Below, piece after piece: positions 36,451 through 48,375 of a stretch of 64,000 nucleotides of DNA. The DNA comes from Plectrocnemia conspersa (taxonomy: Eukaryota; Arthropoda; Insecta; Trichoptera; Polycentropodidae): assembly GCA_009617715.1 (NCBI GenBank), contig VTFK01000544.1:118564-182563 (forward strand), read 5' to 3'. Below the pieces are notes generated by a model. That model was not told the origin of the DNA. It made no database searches and saw only the letters and a program-made list of their open reading frames with translations. Position 1 is the stretch's first letter. The number at the start of each line of letters is the position of its first letter. Made by a program: the position numbers and the translations under genes.

Positions 36451-39400
36451 TTAATGAATCGCACCACGGTTGCCAAATTTTATAAAGAAATTCATATAAC
36501 ATGTAATTTTGCATAAATTGTTCCATTGGTTCAAATCTGCTATCATAAATTTTGAGGCCCATTTTTCAGATATGTATCAACGCATTTATAACAAAATACG
36601 TACTTATGTATCAACAGGCAAAACTGTTGAAACTTAAATTTAAAATAACTACATACATTTCGAGATTATCTTATATGTTTTATTCGTATAATAAACTAGT
36701 TAAGGATTCCCTCATATATTTTAACTACGTATGCTTTATTTTATGATACACTTAATACCTATCCTTGGAAATGAAATACTATTTTAAAGCAAATGCCAAA
36801 GATAGTTATAAATACTTTTTCATATCACTCTCTTGAAATTAAATATGAGGTACCAAATTATATATAATTCATTCCTTTGAAGCTGACTATTTTTTGAGAT
36901 TATTTTTTTATAATACAAATAAAAACTACAAATATATTTATTTCACGTTTATGTGACACATGTCGGCCGCCAGTAATCAAATATACCAAAATACTAAAAA
37001 AAATATACAATATGTTGTATTATTAATTATTAAAACAAATAAAGATTACTGATTACATAGCTTTTTGCATATTTATTTGCACAATCCAGGAATTAAATTG
37101 CTACAACATAAATAAAATTTGTATCAAAAATCAGATATCTACGTTTTTGATATTACTTTATTTAAAACAGAAACCACCACATTACAGTGATTCGATATAT
37201 TATTTTACAATGAGAGAAGCAGCTTTTAAGTTTGAGTTTTTTGTTGTTGTTTTTTTTCACCAATATGTGTGCTAAATATATAACGAGTTAATATGAGTTA
37301 ATCATGCATACTTCAACTAAACTAATATACAGCTAGCTAGTGAAACAATACATTTTTAAGTCAGTTTAATTAAACTCGCCGTTAAACAAACTATGCTGTA
37401 ATTTATATTTCAATCGCTACACAATATAGCAACACAATTTTTTTTTTAATATAAAAAAGTAAATATACATTTTGGTAAAAACGCTTTTATTAAGTAATCA
37501 AAATTCATATATGAGCTTATATACACCCAAAATTATAATAATATTCTTAGAATTCTCAAATGATAAAATCAAATAATATTCCATATTTGAAAAATCATAC
37601 CTACTTCTTTTAGCCAAAATATTCCTGAGTCGAGTTATTACTCTATAGAAAATCTGACAATTATTTTGCTCCGGTTATGAATTTAATAAGTACATAAATA
37701 CATATTAAAAATTCAACGAGAAAAAAATGTATGTGTTAATATTAGTTAAAAACTTGCCATTAAAAAATAATGTAAGCCATTTATATTAATTTTATTACAA
37801 AAGTACATAGGTAATAAAGAAAAGTTTTATGAATTATTTTAAAACCAATATTACTTTAAAAAAAAAAATATTTATATATTGTATGTCACTACAATAAAAT
37901 ATGAAATATTGTATTTTGATGTACTTTTTAATGTAATTTGCTATCCGGTAAATAGTTTGGACAAAAAACGTTGTAAATTTTAGCAAACATAAGTTAGTTC
38001 TAATTAATTGTAAAACAATAATAACAGGTTAACCAATTGTGTGTTTATTTTTATTAAATGATAACGTTTAAATTAATATTTTTTTATTAATAAACATATA
38101 GTTTTACATCTATTTATATGTTTAATATCCATATGTATATATGTATGTTTACAGTTTGTTATAGTCAATATATGTAAATGAATAATAGGGACTTTTATAT
38201 GCGCGAAATCCATTACCAAAAAAAATTATACGAAATTCCTTTATCCTTTTACATACATATACATATGTATAGCCAATATGATACTACAGTTATTATTTTT
38301 TATTACACTTTCTAAAACTCTACTAAGTACGAATCTACTTTAATAAATTCCGCAAATTTCGATAATTATACATATAGATATTAATCCTAGAATCAAATAG
38401 TTTTACGCTATTCATTTTCAGAACAAATTTATTGTACAACTTTTATTATTGCGTATAAACGAAAAATAAATGATTTTCTGGAATTTCATAAGCCCTTTTT
38501 TTCTGGGAAGTTACAATTTGCCTCAAAATTACATTACGCCTCAATAATATCAAATAAATGAATCTATTTGTAAGAGAATCAGTCCTTCGCCAAATAAAAA
38601 AAAAAATTTTTTTTTTAATTTTTTTGATCTTTTTTTTAAACATTTCTAATTATAAAACACAATATTTTATATAATTTTTATATAAAATCACTACAGAAAT
38701 CATTCTAACACTACAATAATTTAAATATATTTTTTAATATTAATAATAACTACCCAAACGACTTGAAAAAGTCATTGGTATCTAAACAGCCGTTTGTAAT
38801 ATGCTTTAGCGACTAACAGCAATCTGTTAAAAAATTATTTAACAGACACTTTTTTTTTATTTAGCCGTTCCATCAAAGAGGACGACAAAATAAAATTTTC
38901 CTCGTAGGCTTTCTCTAACATTTCTACTGACATTTACGCTTGAACATCTACTTCGGAGTTCAAGGCATCAGACATTTAAGGGCTTTTTTAATTAGACTCA
39001 CTTAGTTAATACAAAGGCTGACCCAATTACAAACCATCCAATATCGCAGAAGCAGCCGCTTCTCTTTACATATCCCTCGGTCTAGCTCGATTTCCAGAAT
39101 CCTACGGGCCTACGGAAGCACCCGTGGATAATTTCACGTATAACTAACATGTACAGTCCGTCCAAGATATTAACGTTCAAAGTCAAAGTATTGGTGAGAA
39201 AATATAAATTAAAAGTGCAATTAATTTTTTCTTTTTTAATTTAATTTGTTGAGGAAAGTGTAAAATATCATTTTCTTACTTATTTTGTTTATTTATATAC
39301 ATATTTAGCTCAAAAACATGAGAGCAGTTTTGGTATCACTCCCGAGATTGAATATCTGTTTAATATAATATTTCTTAAAATATCAATAGAATATTACAGG

Positions 39401-40189
39401 AATTGTTTTATTGATTACAAAAAAACCACAACATGACAATAATTTATAATAAAAATATAACACATTATAATTTTTAATTAAATTTCCAACCCAACCTACC
39501 CTTAAAACAGCCCTGATTTAGTATCGGTAAAATTCTCATATCGGTGTAAAGAAATTCGCCAAAAACTGTGTATGTATGCATGCATGCGTACACGCACCCT
39601 TATTTCCAACACAACGATGATGAGCGTTAACATCTTGGATGGACTATACATACTGTACTCGACTATCTTAAGTATTGCACAAAAGTTAAATAACATCAAA
39701 CGTTGACACACCTGACACGAAAATCTTATCTAATTTTCGGTGAAAAATATTCTAAAAAGCCATCATACACGTTTATAATCTGTCGACTATCATGCAGAGC
39801 AGTTTTTTTTATATATAAAGATAAGGCCAATTATAGTAGTGGAAAAAATAGTTTAATATTTTTTTTTGTTAAATACTTACGACCTCTATTGAAAATGAAA
39901 TCGTACATAAGTACGTAAGAACCACATTCGTTGATCCGTTTTAAATCATTTCAGATAACGTTTCATGAACAACTAATTTTCATGCAATAAAAATATATTC
40001 ACTTTTTTAGCTTCACTTAAATCGCGTTTTTTGACATATTTTTATGCCAAATATAGTTTTGATTTTTTAGTAATTTTTTTTTGGGGAATTGAGATACTTT
40101 GTTATAATAAATAAGTCTCTTGTGTTACCAACACCACTGGAGTTATAATACCAGGTCTAATTCGCAATATAGGAAATAAACCGAGTACG
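36451..40189. other. Long A/T-rich intergenic stretch, nothing recognised
   Basis: Long homopolymer runs and short random frames only. One GC-richer patch near 38860-39170 has no coding signal. Confidence 0.6.
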
Positions 40190-40640
40190 TTGCTCGTAAA
40201 CGTTCTCAATCGCAATTGTGTCGGGCCGCGTAGCCCGAGTCGGTAAACCGAGATGCGACATTGTTATTAATGGCATAACTTAATTAAGCTATCGCTTCCG
40301 TGGATGTACGTCATTCGCGGTGGCTTTGCACACCTACACCTATCCAGCAGCGGCAGTAGCTGTGTGTAAAGCGGTAGCCATGGATACTACAATGTGGCCG
40401 TTGCAGGTTTCGCTGCCACCCAACTAGACGGGACGCTATCAGAATTCAAATCTGCCAATGGATTAGTTTGTTGCAAACGGCCGTTGTTTGTGAGCCGTTC
40501 GCATAGTTTGCTGTCTTACAATTTAAACGACCCCGCCGGCTAAAATTTAATCTCGACCGTAAATCTCAAGTAAACCTGTGTATCGTTCGCACGACAAAAA
40601 CTCTCGCGGTGCTCTTCAAGATTAACGATATTTTAATTGA
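40190..40640. other. GC-richer, CpG-containing island
   Basis: The island has GTCGGGCCGCGTAGCCCGAG near 40215 and many CG dinucleotides in a very A/T-rich setting. No open frame of note is present. A promoter, first exon or enhancer of a gene outside the window is possible, but I see no direct evidence for any of them. Confidence 0.3.
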
Positions 40641-40828
40641 AAATAAAATAGATGTACATATAGAAACAGTTTTTATTCATGAATTATATCAATAAGTTTA
40701 TAACGATTTTCTGGTTAGAGCCCTTATGAGCGTTTATGAATATTTCTAGGTTTTCTTTCACGTTATATATGACTTTTTTTATTTTATTTTTCTATGGAAT
40801 AACTATTTGATTATATATTTTGTTAGAG

Positions 40829-42315
40829 TCCAGGGTTTCCCAAACTTTTTCAGCGACGGAACACTTGGCGAATCCGAAAATTTTGGCGGAACACTTAGCT
40901 TATTTTTTTTGCTTGGTAATTCATAATAAAATAAAACATGTTATTAAAGAAATGTTATTAAATTTATTTAATAAACATAAAAATACAAATAAATAAAACT
41001 CCTAATGACTGATGATTTTGGGTTCTTAAATAACAATTTTTTTTATATCAGGCACAATTTTGGTTAGTTGTATTTTCATATCTGCCGTGGCGTGGAGTCT
41101 ATTTCTGTATTTTGTTTTTGTTGCAATATACTTAAAAAAATCCCACTTCGCATAAATACGTCGTGGAAAACGCAAGTAAAAAAAACAGAGCTTGTTTTGA
41201 CACCTTGGGGAACTCTTCAGTCAGACTCGCCCAGAAATCATTTATTGGCTGATATTTTTGTTTCAAATCAGAGTCATTAACTAAATTCTCATAATCCCTT
41301 AAGCCCACTGGTTTTACTGTCACGGAAAATGGATTCCGAACCCAGGAATCGTCCTTACTAGTTTTCGGAAAATATTCCGAAAGAGTTATTTTCAAGTAAT
41401 ATAGGTGTTCTAAAAAAATACTTGTGAAACTTTTTTTATCTACTTGAAAATTCAATTCATTTAAACATTCATATCCAAGACAGGAAAACAATCAAAATTA
41501 TTAGATTCAACCGATAAAATCTGAAATTGTAATTTTTTTATCAAAAGATTCAATTTTATCTCTCATATTAAAAAAAATTGTAATACTTTTTTTTCTTGTA
41601 ATTATAAGTTAACATCATTTCACTTTGTAAAAAATATCCGCCAGATATGCAGATGTATCAACCAGGAAGGATTTGTTAAAAAATTTATAAAATGATGTTG
41701 CAAATTATTTTGTGCTTTCAAGAAGACTAATAATTCATTTCGAAGTTCATAAAGTCTTAATAGTACTTTTCCTCTGGATAGCCATCTCACTTCAATATGT
41801 AATAAAAGTGCTTCATGTTCACCACCCATTTCATCGCACAAAATTTTAAATAATCTGGATTTAAGTGGTCTAGATTTTACATAGCTTATCATTTTCACGG
41901 CTACTTCATAACATTTTTTAAATTTGTGGAAATTTTTTAGTCAACAGTGCATGCCTATGCAAAATACAGTGACTGCTAGTAGCATATCTAGTCACATAAA
42001 TAAAATTCGTATAACAAGCACTAATATCGTGTGATTAATTAACAAAAAAAAATATTGTTTAAATAGGATCAAATTTTAAAGTTAAAAAAAAACAACACCG
42101 ACTTATGAAACTTTTCCCTCCAGATTTTATACACATCAATGTTGAATATTTAACACATATTTTTAGGCTTTTTTTTTTATCAGATTTATGAACAATTTTT
42201 ATGTATTAGCAAGACTAACAATTTTTTTAATCTACTCTAAATTTTTGTGAAATATCTATTTAGGCTTCGCGGAACACCTATTTTGGATCCGCGGAACATA
42301 GTTTGGGAAACCATG
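40829..42315 (-). mobile_element. hAT element (ZBED5-like type) with terminal inverted repeats
   Basis: The left end is CAGGGTTTCCCAAACT (40831 on) and the right end read inward is CATGGTTTCCCAAACT, with 15 of 16 identical. Both are followed by 'GGAACAC' words. The flanks TGTTAGAG (40821-40828) and TGTTAGAC (42316-42323) agree in 7 of 8 bases, as for an 8-bp hAT duplication, if two extra bases (TC) are counted with the left end. The element of about 1.5 kb contains a minus-strand transposase remnant and lacks the N-terminal half. Confidence 0.85.
41026..41990 (-). pseudogene. hAT transposase remnant (C-terminal half)
   Basis: Minus-strand segments in order are ATSSHCILHRHALLTKKFPQ, then (frameshift) VKMISYVKSRPLKSRLFKIL, CDEMGGEHEALLLHIEVRWL with SRGKVLLRLYELRNELLVFL. 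Later come DFWASLTEEFPKVSKQALFF and LLAFSTTYLCEVGF. After another frameshift come KYIATKTKYRNRLHATADMK and a stop near 41026. These match the ZBED5/FAM200-like branch of hAT transposases ('HTEVRWLSRGKVL', 'FSTTYLCE'). At least two frameshifts and a missing N-terminus, including the BED finger, show that it is inactive. Confidence 0.9.
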
Positions 42316-42779
42316 TGTTAGACGATCAACAGACAATCTCATAACTAAGCCAGCTCATCTGAGCCTTTTCGCTTTATTGTCTCTTCGTATGAAATTTTTC
42401 AGTTCAAGAATAAACCAGTATTCCCCCCTCGGGACTGAATCTTTCAGTTAACAATGCACTGAAGGTATGTTGTTGCAGGGTGACGTTGAAGAATCCACCC
42501 CCACTCCGTAGCAGTATGTTGAATAATTTATTATTTTTTAAAACTTGTACAAACAAACGCTGTCGTTATAAATAATTTTCTACAATTGTAAATATTTAAT
42601 AATATTTACACTTGTTATATAAAAAAAATCCTGTTTGATATATTAGGGATGAAAATTTATATCTATGGTATGAAGCTAAGTTATGTTATGTTGAGGTTAT
42701 CTTCGATTATAGGGTCAGTAAATGATAATTAATATATACAATGATCCAAAATGGTATATTTTATTTTTATATACTGCAT
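42316..42779. other. Intergenic sequence
   Basis: A GC-richer patch at 42340-42510 follows the hAT element. No gene is recognised. Confidence 0.4.
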
Positions 42780-43290
42780 TCCAACCACCTGGACAATTAA
42801 TTAAGAGGTTATTCTAACGACCATTTCGAACAAATAAAAAATCATTAATCCGTCTCCAATATAAGGCATATTGCATAATTAAGTGATAATATTTCACGTA
42901 CCATTTAGCAACTCTGTCACATATAAATTCTAGAAAAAATAATTTGTATATGAAAAATATGTGCGATAGACAAATAACGCGTTGTACCCTGCGCAAAAAA
43001 AAATATTATTTTCAACATTTTTAAAGCGTAAACATATTTCGTGGGTGTGTCCAAGAAGCGTTGCAATTGTTCCGTCAATATCATCAGCGATCCACGACAA
43101 TAATTTAACTCGATATTTAACTCAAAGACTCTCTGATTTGATAACGGAAGCAACATTTCATATATATACTATATATCGTAATTAATATATTCTTAATAAA
43201 ATAATCCGGTTTTATCGGCTTTTATTTTGGCTGCGCAAAATCACACCCCTTTGGCCTCAAAACCCAAAAACTGTATTTAACATTATAGGT
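42780..43290 (+). repeat. Unclassified repeat family X, copy 2
   Basis: It begins near CCACCTGGACAATTAATTAA and GAGGTTATTCTAACGACCAT. The middle has CGTAAACATATTTCGTGGGT, GTCCAAGAAGCGTTGCAATTG, then ACAATAATTTAACTCG and AAGACTCTC. It ends GGCCTCAAAACCCAAAAACTG. These blocks recur in copies 1 and 3 in the same order. Confidence 0.7.
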
Positions 43291-45430
43291 CACAAATATA
43301 GGTGATTTTCGTGCTAATAATGTACCTCAGCGTGACAGTTAATCTCCCTCGATATTAATTTGTAAATTTAAGCCTATTTTGTGGTAAAAAAATATACAAA
43401 CGAAATAAAAGTACTTACTAATCATTATGTTTATTTGTAAAACGTATTTAAATTTGAGCTAGGCATACTATATACTTTTAAAATCGCGTTTTCTGTTATT
43501 TTAAAAAAAAAATCTTAAAATAAGAAGTTATTAAAATGTAGTGTGAAAAATAAATATTTACATTACTAGAATTAATCCCTTTGCATTCTTGAGTCTGAAT
43601 ATTGAATTCAAATTGAAGAAGCAATATCTATTACAATATAATATTACTTTGAGTGCTATCTTATGAAATTTAAATTATGCATATCAAACACGATAATAAA
43701 ATATAACTTTTATTTTCACATCATTTTAGATGGAATTTATTTTTAATATAAACTCAATTAATCATATGAGTTTTTTATATTAATTTAATATAAATATATT
43801 TATTGACTGTCTGTTTAGTATAACATCAATTTCCTCTCATTTTTGTTTTTAACGAGTTAGTCAGTTTGGCACCTAAGGAGAGGCTCGTATGTAGCTTGTT
43901 AGTTTTAGTCCTCATGACAATACCTTATTTACGTTGTTATCTTTATGAAGTTTTAGCAAGTGCAACGTCCCTTGGGAAAAGCCTATCGGCAAGTTTCACG
44001 GAGGCTTGCGGCTCAAACTCCTCTCTCCTCCCATTCTCTATAGTTCTCACACTCTTTTCAGGTCAACCTTGTTGAGCGACTTACTATATACAGATTCCGA
44101 TTCAATATCATAAATTACGACAAGATGCAAAACCGGAGGCATCTTTAATAACTTTGATACAACCGCCCAAACTTGGGTTTTAATTACGAACACCCTGCAC
44201 AACTTCACTTATTAGATCATCGCACCGAGAAATTCAATTTATCACGCCGTTATACCATAAAACGTATGTATTTTGCGTGGTATGGCTATAAAATACCTGG
44301 ATATATTTTATTTGAAATTAAATAACTCAAAAATATTTTTTTTTATTTTTTTTTGTTTAGAGTACTATTCTTTAATTTTTAAATAAATTGAAAGTCCTGC
44401 AGAAGAGCAAAATTGTATCCATGAAGCAGCTTACTTTTCAGCAGATTAGATATGAAAAGTGCAATTTTTCTGATTTTCATAATATATATATAAACAATAG
44501 TACGAATAGACATCTCTTAATAAAATAGAATCCCGTTATATCTAAAAATATTTTGATTCCCTCTTTCCTGAAACTTTTCTGCCGAATTTGCGCATAATAT
44601 TAAACTGATTTTAATACGTCACAAGGTATACATTTTTTTTAACCTCTTGGTGCGATATTTCACGAGGTGACGCATAAATGATATTAAACGAATATAAAGA
44701 AATTTTGCCCCGTCAAATATTCATAATTGGACATCAAAGTGTGACTCGGCAGTATCAGACTGGAAAATTACGCCCTCAGCCGCAATCGCAACCAGGAGAG
44801 ACTTTTACATTGTTATGTATATTTTTTTCCCATTCATTCATTCTTCGCTTCACCACGCAGGGGTGTGAAACAAATCTGCGCAACTTCCCCAGGAATTGTT
44901 CTTTCTTCGAATACAACGAGGAAAGGGTAGACGAAAGATGCGACCGACACACAAGAAGAATAATGGCGCGGTAATTGTGCCGTAATGCGTAAAACAAGCT
45001 GCCCTTTTGGGTCGCTATATCCTCGCGGCTTTATAACTACGAACGTGTGTTCTTTGTTTTTTTATTAAATAAAATACATTGTATCTGGGTGGAACTGAAC
45101 ACTTGGTTTAATTTTATTTTCCCAGTATACATAAACAACGTTTTATCCGCTTCGAAAGGTTCACTTATGAATAACTCCCTCTAAATATGAGAAAGTAATT
45201 TGCAAAAGTAAATGCACACATTTCGTAACTACTGTTTAATTACATTTGAAATGCAAAAACAGCTAGTAATTAATATTTTTCCTCAGCTTAATATAGTTGC
45301 AACTTTGCAGCAACCAGCGCTTACTTGTGACCATATGTCAAACAAACATAATATTTTAATTAAATATATTTTCCAAAAAAAACACACTTACATCTAGCAA
45401 CGCTTATAGAAAACTAATTTATACAACTTA
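43291..45430. other. Intergenic sequence with GC-richer patches
   Basis: GC-richer patches at about 43860-44070 and 44600-45060 carry short overlapping frames on both strands with no motif I recognise. The rest is A/T-rich. Confidence 0.4.
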
Positions 45431-45553
45431 TTTACTACACAAATATTTTTTTATTGTGTTACACAAATATATTCTATAGAATATATTGTGTTACACAAAT
45501 ATATTCTATAGAATATATTTGTGTAACACAATAAAAAATATATGTGTAGTAAA
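45431..45553. repeat. Large near-perfect palindrome with internal duplication
   Basis: The outer arm TTTACTACACA (45431 on) matches the complement at the right end (45543-45553). The arms continue inward through ATTGTGTTACACAAATATAT and TCTATAGA. The unit ATTGTGTTACACAAATATAT is itself repeated within the left half. The whole 123 bases could extrude as a cruciform or form one long hairpin in RNA. Confidence 0.8.
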
Positions 45554-45572
45554 TAAATATATTCTATAGTTC

Positions 45573-45612
45573 TATAGAATACTTAAGATTTTTTTATCTT
45601 AAGTATTCTATA
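45573..45612. repeat. 17-bp perfect hairpin
   Basis: TATAGAATACTTAAGAT pairs perfectly with ATCTTAAGTATTCTATA around a 6-base T loop. It lies directly beside the larger palindrome and shares its TTCTATAGAAT word. Confidence 0.9.
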
Positions 45613-45764
45613 AAACCAAAAAACTTACAAGAACCTTCGTTTTTGGATTTTGTTATTAGCAAGTAATGTTGAATGGAGAATTTTTTTTTTGTAATAGAAT
45701 TTTTTTAAGTCATTTCTTATGGGACATTAAACAATTTGTTTGTCTGTTTAATTTAATGCAACTG

Positions 45765-46192
45765 AAGATATCATTTTAGCCTTTACTTTATGCTTCCTTT
45801 TCAGACGTTTCCTGTATTGGGTTTTTTTTAAATCCTTCACAAGCTGATTAGGATGGTTTATCAGTCTTTATTTATATTTTATGTTTCTCTTCTTTCACTA
45901 TTACCATATTCAGTGGATGTATAAATTTGGAATAAACCATGGGGCATCCAATATCTTCATGTTTTATTTAAGTATCTTTGGATTATATCTGTATTAGAAT
46001 TGCTTTCTTAGCCCCGTAGTTTTATCCCGTACATCCATCCATATAGGTTTTATGATGGCCTTTTATACTAGCAGTTTACTATCAACTGATAAGTAAGAGT
46101 TTCTCCCTAGTAGCTAATAGTATTTTCTAAAGGCAAATCCTAATTGCTTGCGTTTGGTCCATATATGTTTTCAAAATGAGTCTTCTGTCCAT
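45765..46192 (-). pseudogene. Jockey-type LINE, C-terminal part (split copy)
   Basis: On the minus strand: MDRRLILKTYMDQTQAIRI, then KAIIKPIWM, ILDAPWFIPNLYIH and HPNQLVKDLKKTQYRKRLKR with KHKVKA. This is the C-terminal region of Jockey-clade LINE ORF2 ('LDRRLTWK.HI', 'YKAIIKPIW', 'APWYVPN', 'HPNQLA..L', 'RRLKRRHP'). Many stops and frameshifts are present. Its upstream part lies at 48069-48375, separated by a plus-strand insertion. Confidence 0.8.
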
Positions 46193-47686
46193 AGAATGGA
46201 ATAGCTTAGTTCGTATCGTTTTAGACTAGTTTAGACTAGACTCTCAAAACATCATCATTTCCTGATCTATGGAAATGCACAAAAAAAAAAGGGTGACAAA
46301 TTATATATAAAGAATTATAAACCAGTCGCAATGTTGTTCAGCTCTTGCTAAATTATTTGAAATAATTATTCATAAATATCTCTATAATCACTTTCGGCAA
46401 GTTTTGTTAGACCAACAGCACGGGTTTCGTCCTGCCCGTTCCACTGTTACTAACCTTCTGTCGTTCACCAAAACGGCGACAACTTCTCTCGATGCGGGAA
46501 TTCAAGTAGACGTCGTGTATACAAATTTTGAGAAAGCCTTTGACAAAGTTTGTCATAGGTTATTATTAAAAAAATTGTCGAACCTCGGTTGCTCGGATAA
46601 TTTAACTCGGTTATTCTCGAGTTATTTAAGCAATCGTAGACAGTTTGTAACATATGGTGGCCAATTGTCAAAAGAATATTTTACCCCTTCGGGGGCTCCT
46701 CAAGGATCCAATCTGGGACCTCTACTTTTTGTGTTATTTATTAATGACATAAATACAGAAATTAAAATTTCAAGTTTTTTTCTGTACGCAGATGATTTAA
46801 AATTATATAAATGCATTCGATCTGTTGTGGACTCCTTCTCTCTACAAAGTGATTTAGACTCTCTGTGGAGATGGGCTTCCATTAACCATCTGCCCTTTAG
46901 TATCGGAAAGTGCCATACTGTGTCATTTTCTCGATCCCGTTCGCCATCAGCTTATTTCTACCATCTCGGTGGTAACATTTTGACTAGAGAAACTTCCACT
47001 AAAGATCTCGGAATCACTTTCGAGAGCAAATGGAGGTTCTATCTACACATACACGACGTCTGTGATAAATCTTCCAAGATGCTCGGCTTTGTTATGAGAA
47101 ATGCCTTTCACTTTGACGATCCGTCAGTTATTCGCATCCTCTATGACACCTTAGTTCGTAGCATTCTTGAATCGGGATCTATAATTTGGAATCCCCGAAT
47201 AGCCAAATATTCCCTTTTAGTGGAAAAAATTCAAAAAAGATATTTAAGATACCTTTACAAATGGACATTTGGTTATTATCCGTACTTATATCCCAGCGCC
47301 TTTCTTTTAGGAGCGTTGGGATATGATTCGCTGAGTTCTCGCAGAAAGCTGTATGTCGCTAAGCATTTTTTCAAATTATTAAAAGGGGCTGTCGACAATC
47401 CAGCTATTCTCGAGGAATTCCAGTTTTGGGTTCTGAAACATTTTCGAGAATCACGATCGAGACCTCTTTTGATGGCCGTTAGGGCTAGGACATCCGCACT
47501 TGCCGACTCGTCTATAGCTGTGGCCATCCGGCTCCTTAATACGCTGGCATTACATATTGACTTATTTAATGTTAGCTACAGTTTGTATCATTTAATTTTG
47601 ATATTTTATATTTTTTATGTTTAAGTATTGTTATATTTATGTATATATACGTTTTTTTATATTTTATAAATTTAAAATTTGTTTTC
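46193..47686 (+). pseudogene. 5'-truncated non-LTR retrotransposon (Jockey/CR1 superclade) RT
   Basis: The remnant starts with SFPDLWK near 46260. After deletions and frameshifts it continues GDKLYIKNYKPVAM and ALAKLFEIIIHKYLYNHFRQ. A long open frame (46404-47624, 406 aa) then carries QHGFRPARSTVTNLLSF, NFEKAFDKVCHRLLLKKL, SGAPQGSNLGPLLFVLFIND, the catalytic YADD in LYADDLKLY, and the thumb and C-terminal region to LEKIQKRYLRYL. Endonuclease and ORF1 are missing. Its 5' end abuts the interrupted minus-strand Jockey copy. The long open frame and intact YADD suggest it is much younger than its host element. Confidence 0.9.
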
Positions 47687-48066
47687 GACCATCGTGGCGC
47701 ATTGGGGTAACCTGTTAGGCCACGATGGTCTTAATTTAATCTAAAAAATAATAAATAATAAAAATAGTAACTCTGAGGTTGAGGGTACGAGCCCCGGCAG
47801 CAACACCCATTTTTTTTTTTTATAAAAAATGCACCATCATTAAAGAAAAAAAACGGTCTCAGCTGCAGTGACATCTATTAATTATAAATTTTACAGCACA
47901 TAGATGTCACCAATTTCCAGAATATCAATCTGATGGTTAATACTTACTTAAGGTATTCATTATGTCTGATTGACTTATTCAGTTGGTACAGAATTGCCCG
48001 TTGTAACGCATTGGGCTTACGCCTGTCAGGTTACAACTGAAGATTAAATACAAAATAAATAAATAA
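47687..48066 (+). mobile_element. SINE-like unit: tRNA-like boxes, two LINE-type hairpins, AAAT tail
   Basis: The unit begins with a 12-bp perfect stem (GACCATCGTGGC, 47687-47698, with its complement at 47719-47730). This overlaps a box-A-like TGGCGCATTGG. Downstream, GGTACGAGCCC (47784-47794), followed by CGGC, resembles tRNA box B with one mismatch, and a T run follows. A second hairpin (GTTGTAAC at 48000, GTTACAAC at 48030) has a loop very similar to the first. An (AAAT)n tail ends at about 48066. It could be a tRNA-derived SINE sharing a LINE 3' end, or the 3' ends of two related LINEs lying side by side. Confidence 0.5.
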
Positions 48067-48068
48067 AT

Positions 48069-48375
48069 ATGCATTTTCAGATATTTGGCACACATCCTCA
48101 GATAATATAAATTAACTTGATTAATGGGTATGTATCATTTTTCATGGTAAATGTCACATGGACAGATTATTCAACGTTTGCCTTGCTTCTCCAGAATTGT
48201 AGCCATTTTTTAATTTTATTCAGATGTTCTTGCCTTGTTTGGATCTTCATGTGAAGCTATAATGATCGTATCCTCCGCAAAAAGATCTGTTGTGTATACT
48301 AGGTACATTATCGGTCCAAGTACAATGCCGTGAGGAACTCCCGATATTATTTTATATATCAAAGTTCTTTTATCT
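48069..48375 (-). pseudogene. Jockey-type LINE, RT part (split copy)
   Basis: On the minus strand: TLIYKIISGVPHGIVLGPIM with YLVYTTDL, a deletion, FAEDTIIIASHEDPNKA, HLNKIKKWL, then SVHVTFTMKNDTYPLIKL and KYLKMH. This is the Jockey block 'SGVPQGSVLGPILYLIYTADL ... FADDTAILASHED' and the following region. The catalytic FADD reads FAED. KYLKMH ends exactly where the plus-strand insertion begins, and the next Jockey motif (DRRL) resumes at 46192. Confidence 0.85.

Noticed and set aside
42982..43185. Frame with LKRKHISWVCPRS, similar to LKRKNILWVCSRG at 32.5 kb
   Set aside because: The likeness follows from DNA similarity between repeat family X copies; the frame is not kept in copy 3.
47695..47794. 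Functional tRNA gene
   Set aside because: The boxes A and B are about 80 bases apart and no cloverleaf forms; a SINE-type head fits better.
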